This document shows, piece after piece, positions 1 to 8,125 of a DNA stretch of 64,000 nucleotides; within the stretch, counting starts at the first letter, position 1; each line of letters starts with the position of its first letter. Below the pieces are notes generated by a model, which worked only from the letters and a program-made list of their open reading frames with translations, searched no databases and was not told the origin of the DNA. This stretch comes from Streptomyces marinisediminis. GTDB taxonomy: Bacteria; Actinomycetota; Actinomycetes; Streptomycetales; Streptomycetaceae. The stretch covers positions 62,001 through 126,000 of the forward strand of contig NZ_JAPKFL010000016.1 of the NCBI RefSeq assembly GCF_026262575.1, written 5' to 3'. A program made the position numbers and the translations under genes.

Positions 1-1201
1 TGCGGCCCAGCTCGGTGGCCACCAGCCCGGCCAGCGTCTCGTAGGGCCCCTCGGGCGGGTGCAGGCCGATCTCCCGGAGCTGGTCGGTGCGGGCCGCTCC
101 GTCGGCGTCGTAGAGCGGCCGGCCGCCGGGGTCGGTGCCCCGGCGCACCAGATCGGGCGTCTGGGTGGGGTCGTGCTCGTCGCGGACCTCCCCGACGACC
201 TCCTCGACGATGTCCTCCAGCGTCAGCACGCCCGCCGTGCCGCCGTACTCGTCGACGACCACGGCCATGCTGCGCCGCTCGGTCAGCTCGTCCAGCAGCC
301 GGTCGGCCGTCAGCGACTCCGGCACCAGCAGCGGCTCGCGCAGCAGGGTCTCCACCCGCCGCTCCGGCCGCTCCGGCGCGGGCAGGGCCAGGACGTCCTT
401 GACGTGCGCGAACCCCACCACCGTGTCGAGGTTCCCCCGGTAGACGGGGAAGCGGGAGTGGCCGGTGGCCCGGCTGGCGTTGGCCACGTCCTGGGCGGTG
501 GCCGCCACGTCCAGCGCGTACACCCGCACCCGCGGGGTCATCACGTGCTGGGCCGTCAGCTCCGCCAGCCGCAGCGTGCGCACGAACAGCTCGGCGGTGT
601 CCGCCTCCAGCACGCCCTCCTGGGCCGAGTGGCGGGCCAGGGCGACCAGCTCCTGCGGTGAGCGCGCCGAGGCCAGCTCCTCGGTGGGCTGCAGACCCAT
701 CCGGCGCAGCAGGCGGTTGGCGGTGTTGTTCAGGTGCCCGATCAGCGGGCGGAACGCCGCGGAGAACAGCCGCTGCGGGGTGCCGACCCTCCTCGCCACC
801 GGCAGGGGCCGGGCGATGGCCCAGTTCTTGGGCACCAGTTCGCCCACGACCATCAGCACGACGGTGGACAGCGCGGTGCCGAGCACCAGCGCCGTCGTGG
901 CGGCCGCGGCCGGCGGAAGGCCCAGGGCCCGGGCGGGGCCGCCCAGCAGCGTGGCGACGGACGGCTCGGCGATCATGCCGATGAGCAGGCTGGTCAGGGT
1001 GATGCCCAGTTGCGCGCCGGAGAGCTGGAACGTCAGCGTCCGCACGGCGGCCAGGGCACCGGCCGCGCCCGGTTCCCGCTCGGCGGCCGCCCGCTCCAGC
1101 AGGCCCCGCTCCACCGTGGTGAGGGAGAACTCGGCGGCGACGAACAACCCGCAGGCGAGCGTGAGCAGCAGGGCCAGGCCCAGCAGGGCGACCTCGGTCA
1201 T
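1..1201 (-). CDS. CNNM/CBS-domain membrane protein (CorC/TlyC 'hemolysin' family), partial
   Basis: The gene starts at ATG 1201 and runs off the left edge after 400 codons. The N-terminus (MTEVALLGLALLLTLACG) is the first membrane helix of a CNNM (DUF21) domain and is followed by AAEFSLTTVER, a family signature. The middle is a CBS-pair region, and the last visible residues (PPEGPYETLAGLV) fit the start of the C-terminal CorC_HlyC domain, so only the extreme C-terminus is missing. Members sit in the cytoplasmic membrane and are linked to Mg2+/Co2+ homeostasis; the hemolysin name is historical. The family call is firm; the transported ion is not. Confidence 0.9.
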   Translation of the reverse strand, partial: MTEVALLGLALLLTLACGLFVAAEFSLTTVERGLLERAAAEREPGAAGALAAVRTLTFQLSGAQLGITLTSLLIGMIAEPSVATLLGGPARALGLPPAAAATTALVLGTALSTVVLMVVGELVPKNWAIARPLPVARRVGTPQRLFSAAFRPLIGHLNNTANRLLRRMGLQPTEELASARSPQELVALARHSAQEGVLEADTAELFVRTLRLAELTAQHVMTPRVRVYALDVAATAQDVANASRATGHSRFPVYRGNLDTVVGFAHVKDVLALPAPERPERRVETLLREPLLVPESLTADRLLDELTERRSMAVVVDEYGGTAGVLTLEDIVEEVVGEVRDEHDPTQTPDLVRRGTDPGGRPLYDADGAARTDQLREIGLHPPEGPYETLAGLVATELGR

Positions 1202-1682
1202 CCCCGCGCCCCCGCTCCGGGCGGCCGGAGCGCCGGAGGCCGGGTGCGGCATGCGGTGCGGAGCGCTTCGACCATACCGGGACACGTGCCCCTTCCCTCG
1301 GATCCCCTCGCAAGTTTCCTCGCAAGCCCGCCAGGTCGCCTCAGCGTACGCGAACCGGCCCGGCCGGCGCCCGGGGACGCGCGGGGGCGCGGCCGGGTCC
1401 GGGCGGCGGGCGCGGCCCCGGGGCGACCGCGCGGCGCCCGGCGGGCTGGCACAGGCGCCTGGCCCAGCGGCTCCACCGCGGATCCGGGCGTGACCGGCCG
1501 CCGGCCACGCCCGGTGGGCCGACGCGTCGTGGTCGAGCACCACGGCGCCCGCCCGGCCGCTCGTCCTGGCGAGCGCTGTCCGAGCCGCAAGGCGGCCCCG
1601 GCCCCGGCGCCGCCCCGGACGCGGGATCAGGCCGACGCGCCGCCCCGGGCCCAGCACCACCCCGCGTCGGCCACCGCGGTGC
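1202..1682. other. Non-coding gap upstream of the CNNM gene
   Basis: About 480 bp lie between the start of the CNNM gene and the end of bioD. Open frames here are Arg/Pro/Gly-rich and lack GC3-type codon structure, so I read them as chance frames in GC-rich DNA. The promoter of the CNNM gene must lie here, but no convincing -35/-10 pair was seen. Confidence 0.5.
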
Positions 1683-2411
1683 TCAGCCGCCCTCGGCCCC
1701 GCCCCACGGCCGGCCGGGCGGGAGCGGGCCGCGGCCGCCCAGGCCGGGGGCGAGCCAGCCCGGCGCGGCGTGCCGGAACGCCGCCGCGTCCAGCGCCCCG
1801 GCGCCGTGCGGGAGCACTCCCGCCAGAGGGGCACCGGCGGCCACCGGCAGGTCGGCGAGGTTGCACCGCGCCGCCAGGTCCGGCCGCTCGGGCCAACTCC
1901 CCACCACCACGCCCGGGCACGACAGCCTCCGCGCGCGCAGCGCCTCGGCCGTCAGCGCGGTGGCGTTCAGCGTCCCGAGCCCGGCCGCGGCCACCACGAC
2001 CACCGGGGCGCCGAGCAGCCCGGCCACGTCGGCGAGGGTGGCGCCCGCGTCGTCGAACCGCACGAGCAGCCCGCCCGCGCCCTCGACGAGCACCAGGTCG
2101 TGGTCGGCCTCCAGCGCGGCGACCGCCTCGGCCACCCGGGCCGGGCGCACGAACGGCGCTCCGGCCCGGCGCGCGGCCGTCTCCGGCGCCAGGGGCTCCG
2201 GATAGCGCGCCAGCTCCACGCCCGTCACCGCGTCCCCGGCCAGCCGCAGCACCTCGGCGACGTCCCCCGGCTCCCCGGGGGCCACCCCCGTCTGCGCGGG
2301 CTTGACCACGGCGACCCGGCGCCCGGCCGCGACGGCGCACGCGGCCAGCGCCGCGACCGTCACCGTCTTGCCGACCTCGGTCCCCGTCCCGCTCACGCAC
2401 CAGACCGTCAC
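1683..2411 (-). CDS. bioD: Dethiobiotin synthetase
   Basis: ATP-dependent carboxylation of 7,8-diaminopelargonate to dethiobiotin, the penultimate step of biotin synthesis, in the cytoplasm. The P-loop GTGTEVGKT is at residues 8-16, followed by the diaminopelargonate-binding KPAQTG at about 37-42; EGAGG (family motif) is seen mid-protein. At 242 aa it is of normal length. It begins with GTG 2411, which overlaps the bioA stop (GTGA), so translation is probably coupled. It is the last gene of the bioB-bioA-bioD operon. Confidence 0.96.
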   Translation of the reverse strand: MTVWCVSGTGTEVGKTVTVAALAACAVAAGRRVAVVKPAQTGVAPGEPGDVAEVLRLAGDAVTGVELARYPEPLAPETAARRAGAPFVRPARVAEAVAALEADHDLVLVEGAGGLLVRFDDAGATLADVAGLLGAPVVVVAAAGLGTLNATALTAEALRARRLSCPGVVVGSWPERPDLAARCNLADLPVAAGAPLAGVLPHGAGALDAAAFRHAAPGWLAPGLGGRGPLPPGRPWGGAEGG

Positions 2412-3769
2412 GCGCCGACCCCCGCCCGCGCCGCGGCGACCACGGCGGCACAGATCCGTGCCACGTCCGCGTCACCGGTCACGTACGGCGGCATCGTGTA
2501 GACCATGTCGCGGAACGGGCGCAGCCACACCCCGTGGCGCACCGCCGCCCGCGTCGCCGCCGCCATGTCGACGTCGCGCTCCACCTGGACGACGCCGATC
2601 GCGCCCAGCACCCGCACCTCCCGCACACCGGGCGCGCCCTCGGCCGCCGCGAGCCCCTCGCGCAGCCCGGTCTCGATGCGGCGCACCTCACCGGCCCAGT
2701 CCTGGCCCAGCAGGAGCCCGAGCGAGGCGTCGGCCACCGCGGCGGCCAGCGGGTTGCCCATGAACGTCGGCCCGTGCGCCAGCACCGGCACCTCGCCCTC
2801 GCTGATGCCCCGGGCGACCTCGGACGTGCACAGGGTCGCCGCCATGGTGAGGTAACCGCCGGTGAGCGCCTTGCCCACGCACAGCACGTCCGGGCAGACG
2901 CCCGCGTGCTCGGCGGCGAACAGCCTGCCGGTGCGGCCGAAGCCGGTGGCGATCTCGTCGAAGACCAGCAGCACCCCGTGCTCGTCACACGCCTCCCGCA
3001 GCACCCGCAGGTAGCCGGGTGAGTGGAAGCGCATCCCGCCCGCGCCCTGCACGACCGGCTCGACGATCACCGCCGCCACCTCGTGCGCGTGCGCGGCCAC
3101 CAGCTCCCTGAGCCGGTCCGCGTAACCCGGGTCCACCGCGGCGTCGAAGCCGGACGGCGGCGGCGGCGCGAACACCTGACGCGGCAGCGCGCCCGACCAC
3201 AGCTCGTGCATGCCGCCGTCCGGATCGCACACCGACATCGGCTGCCAGGTGTCGCCGTGGTACCCGCCGCGCCAGGTCAGCAGCCGCCGCTTGTCCGGGC
3301 GGCCCCGTGAACGCCAGTACTGCAGGCACATCTTGACCGCGACCTCGACCGACACCGACCCGGAGTCGGCCAGGAACACGTGCTCGAGCCCCTCTGGCGT
3401 GACGTCCACCAGGCGCTTGGCCAGGCGCACGGCCGGCTCGTGGGTGAGTCCGCCGAACATCACGTGGCTCACGCGCTCCAGTTGCCGGCGCGCCGCCTCG
3501 TTGAGCACCGGGTGGTTGTAGCCGTGGACGGCCGACCACCACGAGGACATGCCGTCCACCAGTTCCCGCCGGCCCTCCACCGGCTCGGCCAGCCGCAGGC
3601 GCACCCCGGCGGCCGACTCCACCACCAGCGGCTCCTGGCGGCCCGGCATCGGTCCGTACGGGTGCCACACGTGCCGCCGGTCCAGGGCCAGCAGGTCGGC
3701 CGTCGCGAGGCCGGGGCCCGCGGCGCCCGCGGCCCCGGGCCCGCCGGCCGTCGACGCGCGCTCAGGCAT
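2408..3769 (-). CDS. bioA: Adenosylmethionine-8-amino-7-oxononanoate aminotransferase
   Basis: PLP-dependent class III aminotransferase converting KAPA to DAPA with S-adenosylmethionine as amino donor. The family opening DRRHVWHPYGPM is near residue 33, SSWWSAVHGYNHP follows (substrate/PLP pocket), and LLVFDEIATGFGRTG carries the PLP-contacting Asp, with the Schiff-base Lys in VGKALTGGY. The ATG at 3769 gives 453 aa and overlaps the bioB stop by 8 bp (ATGCCTGA); the open frame extends further upstream inside bioB but only as low-complexity Pro-rich sequence. Confidence 0.96.
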   Translation of the reverse strand: MPERASTAGGPGAAGAAGPGLATADLLALDRRHVWHPYGPMPGRQEPLVVESAAGVRLRLAEPVEGRRELVDGMSSWWSAVHGYNHPVLNEAARRQLERVSHVMFGGLTHEPAVRLAKRLVDVTPEGLEHVFLADSGSVSVEVAVKMCLQYWRSRGRPDKRRLLTWRGGYHGDTWQPMSVCDPDGGMHELWSGALPRQVFAPPPPSGFDAAVDPGYADRLRELVAAHAHEVAAVIVEPVVQGAGGMRFHSPGYLRVLREACDEHGVLLVFDEIATGFGRTGRLFAAEHAGVCPDVLCVGKALTGGYLTMAATLCTSEVARGISEGEVPVLAHGPTFMGNPLAAAVADASLGLLLGQDWAGEVRRIETGLREGLAAAEGAPGVREVRVLGAIGVVQVERDVDMAAATRAAVRHGVWLRPFRDMVYTMPPYVTGDADVARICAAVVAAARAGVGA

Positions 3770-5039
3770 TGGGCGGCAGGGCGGTACCGGCGCCCCGGCG
3801 CCGCACCGTGACCAGGTCCGTGCGCACCGGCCCCGCGCCCTCGGTGGGCGCCCCGGCGGGTGCGCCCACCGGCCGCGCGGCGGCGGGTTCGGCGGTGGGT
3901 TCGGCGGTGGGTTCGGCGGCGGGCAGCGCGGGCGCGGACGGCGCCGCCGCGGCCTCCCCGGCGTCACCGGCGTCCCCGCAGGGCGCGCAGCCCCCGCCGG
4001 AACCGCAGCCGCCCCCGGCCGCGGCCAGGGCGTCGGCGCGGTGGGCGGGCAGCGTCGTCGTGTCCGCCCCCTCCACCTCGAAGCCGGCGTCCGCGATCAT
4101 GTCCAGGTCCGCCTTCCCGGCCTGCCCCTCACTGGTCAGGTAGTCGCCCAGGAAGATGGAGTTGGCCAGGTGCAGGGCCAGCGGCTGGAGCGAGCGCAGG
4201 TGCACCTCCCGTCCCCCGGCGATGCGCACCTCCGCGTCCGGGCAGACGAACCGGACCATGGCCAGGATGCGCAGCGCGCGCCGCGGGTCGAGGTGCCACT
4301 CGCCCTCCAGCGGCGTCCCCTCCATGGGGATGAGGAAGTTGACCGGCACCGAGTCCGGGTCCAGCTCCCGCAGGGCGAAGACGACGTCCACCAGGTCCGC
4401 GTCGCTCTCGCCCATGCCCGCGATCAAACCGGAGCACGCCGACATCCCGGCCGCCTGGGCCTGCCGCACCGTGGAGACCCGGTCGTCGAAGGTGTGCGTC
4501 GAGCAGATGTCCCGGTAGGTCGACTCGGAGGTGTTGAGGTTGTGGTTGTAGGCGTCCGCGCCGGCCGCGCGCAGCCGCTCGGCCTGGCCGTCGGAGAGCA
4601 GGCCGAGGCAGGCGCACACCTCCACGCCCTCGTGCTGCTCCTTGATGGCCGTGATGGTGCGCGAGACCCGGTCCACGTCGCGGTCGGTCGGCCCGCGCCC
4701 GCTGGCCACCAGGCACACGCGCTTGGCCCCGCCCGCGAGCCCGGCCCGCGCCGCCTGCGCGGCCTGGTCGGCCCCCAGCCAGGTGTACTTGAGGATGTCC
4801 GCCGTCGAACCGAGCCGCTGCGAGCAGTACGTGCAGTCCTCCGGGCACAGCCCGGACTTGAGGTTCACCAGGTAGTTGAGTTTCACCCGCCTCCCGAACC
4901 AGTGACGGCGCACCTTGCCCGCCGCGGCCACCACATCGAGCAGGTCGTCATCGGAGGTCGCCAGGACGGCGAGCGCTTCCTCGCGCGTGGGCGGTTCGCG
5001 CCGCAGTCCCTTGTCCACCAGCGTGTTCAGCAGGTCCAT
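3762..5039 (-). CDS. bioB: Biotin synthase with Cys-rich C-terminal tail
   Basis: Radical-SAM enzyme inserting sulfur into dethiobiotin. The [4Fe-4S] motif CPEDCTYC is at about residues 65-72, and YNHNLNTS and FLIPMEGTPLEG are typical BioB signatures. I chose ATG 5039 (MDLLNTLVDKG), with GAGG 9 nt upstream, over ATG 5048. At 425 aa it is longer than the ~345 aa E. coli enzyme. The extra C-terminus contains the Cys-rich stretch GGCGSGGGCAPCGDAG, then Ala/Pro linkers with AEPT repeats encoded by a 12-bp tandem repeat at about 3885-3925, and ends RRRGAGTALPPNA. First gene of bioB-bioA-bioD, divergent from bioF. Confidence 0.96.
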   Translation of the reverse strand: MDLLNTLVDKGLRREPPTREEALAVLATSDDDLLDVVAAAGKVRRHWFGRRVKLNYLVNLKSGLCPEDCTYCSQRLGSTADILKYTWLGADQAAQAARAGLAGGAKRVCLVASGRGPTDRDVDRVSRTITAIKEQHEGVEVCACLGLLSDGQAERLRAAGADAYNHNLNTSESTYRDICSTHTFDDRVSTVRQAQAAGMSACSGLIAGMGESDADLVDVVFALRELDPDSVPVNFLIPMEGTPLEGEWHLDPRRALRILAMVRFVCPDAEVRIAGGREVHLRSLQPLALHLANSIFLGDYLTSEGQAGKADLDMIADAGFEVEGADTTTLPAHRADALAAAGGGCGSGGGCAPCGDAGDAGEAAAAPSAPALPAAEPTAEPTAEPAAARPVGAPAGAPTEGAGPVRTDLVTVRRRGAGTALPPNA

Positions 5040-5108
5040 GGCGCGCATCCTCGCTCACCGACGACGCCCGGGCCAAGCACGCAGAGCACAAGGAGAGCCG
5101 ATCGAGGT

Positions 5109-5124
5109 GTGTGGATTACCACAC
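5109..5124. promoter_or_regulatory. Perfect palindrome between bioB and bioF (candidate operator)
   Basis: GTGTGG-ATTA-CCACAC is a perfect 6-bp-arm inverted repeat in an AT-richer patch of the 158-bp divergent intergenic region, about 70 bp from bioB and 75 bp from bioF. Its position suits a repressor acting on both promoters. It does not resemble the BirA operator or the mycobacterial BioQ site as I remember them. Confidence 0.4.
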
Positions 5125-5197
5125 GGTGAGGCCCGCGCCCTGCCGTTAGGTTCGACGGGACCTCTCAGCGCAGGCCGAACCGAAGGAGCGCCCGCCC

Positions 5198-6349
5198 ATG
5201 CCCGAGGACCCGTTCGGCTGGCTCGACGCGGCCCGGACGCGCCGTCGGCGCGCCGGACTCGTGCGCGCCGTGCGCCCCAGGCCCGCCGACGACCCGCTGC
5301 TGGACCTCGCGGGCAACGACTACCTCGGCCTGGCCCGCGATCCGGCCGTCACCGCCGCGGCCGCCGACGCCGCACACCGCTGGGGCGCGGGCGCCACCGG
5401 TTCGCGCCTGGTCACCGGCTCCACCGCCCTGCACGCCGAACTGGAGGCCGAACTCGCCGCGTTCTGCGGCTTCGAGGCGGCCCTGGTCTTCTCCAGCGGC
5501 TACGCCGCCAACCTCGCCGCCGTCAGCGCGCTGGGCCCGGCCGGCGGCCTGGTGGTCTCCGACGCCGACAACCACGCCTCCCTCATCGACGGCTGCCGGC
5601 TGGCCCGCGCCCGTACGGTGGTCGTGCCCCACGCCGACCCCGCAGCGGTGGCCAAGGCGCTGGACGGCCACACCGGCCCCGCCCTGGCCGCCACCGACGC
5701 CGTCTTCTCCGTGGACGGCGACGCCGCGCCGCTGGCCGCGCTGGCCGAGGTCTGCGCCCACGCCGGTGCCGCGCTGCTGGTGGACGACGCGCACGGCCTC
5801 GGCGTGCTCGGCGACGGCGGACGCGGCACGCCGCACGCCGCCGGACTGGCCGGTGCCGACGGCACGGTCGCCACCGTCACCCTGTCGAAGTCCCTGGGCA
5901 GCCAGGGGGGCGCGGTCCTCGGCCCCGCCCCCGTCATCGAGCACCTGCTCAACACCGCCCGCACGTTCATCTTCGACACCGGGCTGGCCCCCGCCGCCAC
6001 CGGCGCCGCGCTGGCCGCGCTGCGCCTGCTGCGCGCTGAGCCGGGCCGCGCCCGCCGGGTGCGCGAGGTGGCGCGCGCGCTGCACACCGGCCTGACCGCC
6101 GCGGGCCTGACCGCCGCCCGCCCGGACGCCGCCGTCGTCTCCGTGCGCGCCCCCTCGCCGCAGGCCGCGCTGGACTGGGCCGCGCGGTGCCGCGCTTCGG
6201 GGCTCGCGGTCGGCTGCTTCCGCCCGCCCTCCGTACCCGACGGCATCTCAAGGCTGCGCCTGACCGCCCGCGCCGACCTGACCGGCGCCCAGATCGACCG
6301 GGCCCTGCGCACGATCGCCGGCACCGCTCCGGAGGGGGCCGGCCGCTAG
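5198..6349 (+). CDS. bioF: 8-amino-7-oxononanoate synthase
   Basis: PLP enzyme of the alpha-oxoamine synthase family that condenses pimeloyl-(ACP/CoA) with L-alanine to give KAPA. Seen: GNDYLGLARDP near residue 40, GSRLVTGS (glycine-rich), VDDAHGLGVLG (PLP-contacting Asp/His) and TVTLSKSLGSQGG with the Schiff-base Lys. At 383 aa it is of normal length. ATG 5198 has GAAGGAG about 10 nt upstream. It is transcribed divergently from bioB, so pimeloyl condensation and the later steps share one regulatory region. Confidence 0.96.
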   Translation: MPEDPFGWLDAARTRRRRAGLVRAVRPRPADDPLLDLAGNDYLGLARDPAVTAAAADAAHRWGAGATGSRLVTGSTALHAELEAELAAFCGFEAALVFSSGYAANLAAVSALGPAGGLVVSDADNHASLIDGCRLARARTVVVPHADPAAVAKALDGHTGPALAATDAVFSVDGDAAPLAALAEVCAHAGAALLVDDAHGLGVLGDGGRGTPHAAGLAGADGTVATVTLSKSLGSQGGAVLGPAPVIEHLLNTARTFIFDTGLAPAATGAALAALRLLRAEPGRARRVREVARALHTGLTAAGLTAARPDAAVVSVRAPSPQAALDWAARCRASGLAVGCFRPPSVPDGISRLRLTARADLTGAQIDRALRTIAGTAPEGAGR

Positions 6350-6364
6350 ACGGGCGCACCCGCG

Positions 6365-6378
6365 CGGGAGCGCTCCCA
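6365..6378. promoter_or_regulatory. CebR-like LacI-family box
   Basis: CGGGAGCGCTCCCA contains a 12-bp perfect palindrome and matches 13 of 14 positions of the Streptomyces CebR box TGGGAGCGCTCCCA (consensus from memory). It lies 16 bp after bioF and 208 bp before the ATPase gene at 6586. A chance match or a weak stem-loop after bioF cannot be excluded. Confidence 0.3.
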
Positions 6379-6585
6379 CCCAGCGCGCATAGCGCGGCGG
6401 CGGCCCCGGGAAGGTGCGGGAGCCACGGAGTTCACCGCTTCGGGCGACAGCCTCCGCAGGGCGCCGCGCCCCGCCGTGCCGACTGGCAGGCTGACGCCCC
6501 GAGGCCGTTCGCGGGCGGCTCGGCGCACGCCGCCGCCCGCTGTCCAAAGCCCCGCCCTCCGTCCCCGCCCCGAAGGTCCCCGCAC

Positions 6586-7014
6586 ATGGCCGACCGCCTG
6601 GAATCGTCCCTCACCCTGCCCAGCCTCCCCGCGTCGGTGCGCACGGCACGCGACCACGTCGTCGGCGTCCTGGCCGAGTGGGGACCGCCGAGCGGCGCCG
6701 CCACCGCTGAAACGGTTCGCCTGATCGTCTCGGAGCTGGCGACCAACGCCGTCCTGCACACCGCCGGCGCGTCGCCGGTGTTCACCGTGGAGCTGCGGCT
6801 GGAGCGCGACGAGCTCCTGAGCATCGGTGTCCGCGACAGCCACCCGCGCCGCCCCCGGCGCCTCCCGGCGGCCGTGCAGCAGGACAACGGGCGCGGTCTG
6901 GTCATCATCCGGTCGCTCACCGCCGAGGTCGGCGGCGCGCTGGACGTCGAGCCGACCGAGGACGGCGGCAAGACCGTCCGGATCACCCTGCCCTGGCGTC
7001 CCGGCCCGCCCTGA
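6586..7014 (+). CDS. RsbW-type ATP-binding regulatory protein
   Basis: A 142-aa single-domain histidine-kinase-like ATPase (HATPase_c_2) of the anti-sigma-factor type common in Streptomyces. The N-box is in LIVSELATNAVLHTAG (residues about 43-58), the G1 box is replaced by VRDSHPRRPRR, and NGRGLVIIRSL is the G2-like segment. ATG 6586 is chosen because the upstream extension overlaps bioF and is Arg/Pro-rich. Such proteins bind ATP and may phosphorylate or sequester an anti-sigma antagonist; no partner is adjacent. It ends back-to-back with the next gene, with no gap. Confidence 0.85.
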   Translation: MADRLESSLTLPSLPASVRTARDHVVGVLAEWGPPSGAATAETVRLIVSELATNAVLHTAGASPVFTVELRLERDELLSIGVRDSHPRRPRRLPAAVQQDNGRGLVIIRSLTAEVGGALDVEPTEDGGKTVRITLPWRPGPP

Positions 7015-7557
7015 TCACCGCGGTGGCGCCTCGGGGGGCTCCGTCCGGCGGGCGTGGGCGCGCCGCACCCGCCACGGGACGAGCGCCCACAGCGCGGCGC
7101 AGGCGGCGAACGTCGCCCCGCCCGCGGCGAGACCGGCGCCCCGGCCCAGCACGAAGTCCACCACCAGGAGCACCGCACCGGTCAGGGCGAGCGCCAGCAC
7201 CCCCAGCCCCACGGCGGCCAGCCGCGCCGACACCTCCACCACACGCCGCTTGGCGCCCCGGCGGAACAGCACCCGGTGCAGCACGGCCGGTGCGGTGAAC
7301 AGCATGGCCGCCAGCGCGGCGAGCAGGAGCGTGGTGATGTACGTGGCGCGCTGGACGTCGTCCAGCTCGGGGAAGCGGGGGGTGAACGCCAGCGTCAGGA
7401 GGAAGGCGAAGAGGATCTGCACGCCGGTCTGGATGACGCGCAGTTCCTGCAGCAGCTCCGCGAAGTTGCGGTCGTCGCGTTCGAAGGGCGTCTCGTTGCG
7501 GAGTGCGTGGTGGGCGGTCATGCCGGACGGCTGTCCCGGATCGCTCGGTTTACGCAT
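7015..7557 (-). CDS. DUF6328 family membrane protein
   Basis: A 180-aa protein with about four predicted membrane helices (QILFAFLLTLAF, TTLLLAALAAMLF, LGVLALALTGAVLLVVDFV, AACAALWALV). The segment DDRNFAELLQELRVIQTG is the family hallmark. I chose ATG 7557 over the in-frame GTG 7563; a GAGGG stretch lies upstream. Function unknown. It converges exactly on the ATPase gene at 7014. Confidence 0.8.
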   Translation of the reverse strand: MRKPSDPGQPSGMTAHHALRNETPFERDDRNFAELLQELRVIQTGVQILFAFLLTLAFTPRFPELDDVQRATYITTLLLAALAAMLFTAPAVLHRVLFRRGAKRRVVEVSARLAAVGLGVLALALTGAVLLVVDFVLGRGAGLAAGGATFAACAALWALVPWRVRRAHARRTEPPEAPPR

Positions 7558-7797
7558 CCCCACCGCCCTCGGACCTCACCAGCGCGGCGGGCCGGCGAGG
7601 GGCGGACGGCCAACCGGCGACACCGACGGCGCCCCGGCGGCGGCGCGGAAGCGGCCCGGGCCCCGGTCGCGCGACCGGGGCAGCGCCGCCAGCGGCCGGG
7701 GACCACCGCCGCGCCTCCGCCGCCGGTGCCCGGGCGCCGCCCGCGCCCGTCCGGCCGGTGCGCGGAGCGGCGGGCGGGCCGGGCGCGGGCGGCGGGG

Positions 7798-7968
7798 TCA
7801 GCGGTGCGGGGAGGGCCCCCGCACGGTGGCCAGGCCGAGGGTGACCATCCCGAGCACCACCCACGCGAACCACAGCCAGCCACTCCCGCCCACCGCCACG
7901 GTGTAGGCCGTGGCCAGCACGAGCGTGGCGACCGTGGCCACCGCCATCGACTTCGTCCCCGAGGCCAT
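7798..7968 (-). CDS. Small two-helix membrane protein
   Basis: A 56-aa protein with two hydrophobic stretches (AVATVATLVLATAYTVAV and WLWFAWVVLGMVTLGLA). The start ATG 7968 is supported by a strong GAGGAGG site 8 nt upstream; the open frame extends further only as Arg-rich sequence. Small proteins of this layout are common hypothetical genes in Streptomyces. The ~240 bp between its stop and DUF6328 hold nothing recognisable. Confidence 0.6.
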   Translation of the reverse strand: MASGTKSMAVATVATLVLATAYTVAVGGSGWLWFAWVVLGMVTLGLATVRGPSPHR

Positions 7969-8125
7969 CGTCGCGCCACCTCCTCGCGGGGCCGGGCGGC
8001 CACGGTGACCGCTCCGCGCCACGTGTCCATGGTCCCGCCGCAGCCGCCCCCGCGCCACCGCCCCACAGGCCGCTCCGAGCGCCGGGCCGCCGAGCCGGCA
8101 CCGGAGCGGGCGGCCGCCGGGCGGG

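Noticed and set aside
1198..1590. 130-aa frame between the CNNM gene and bioD
   Set aside because: Low-complexity Arg/Pro/Ala composition, no ribosome site, no domain.
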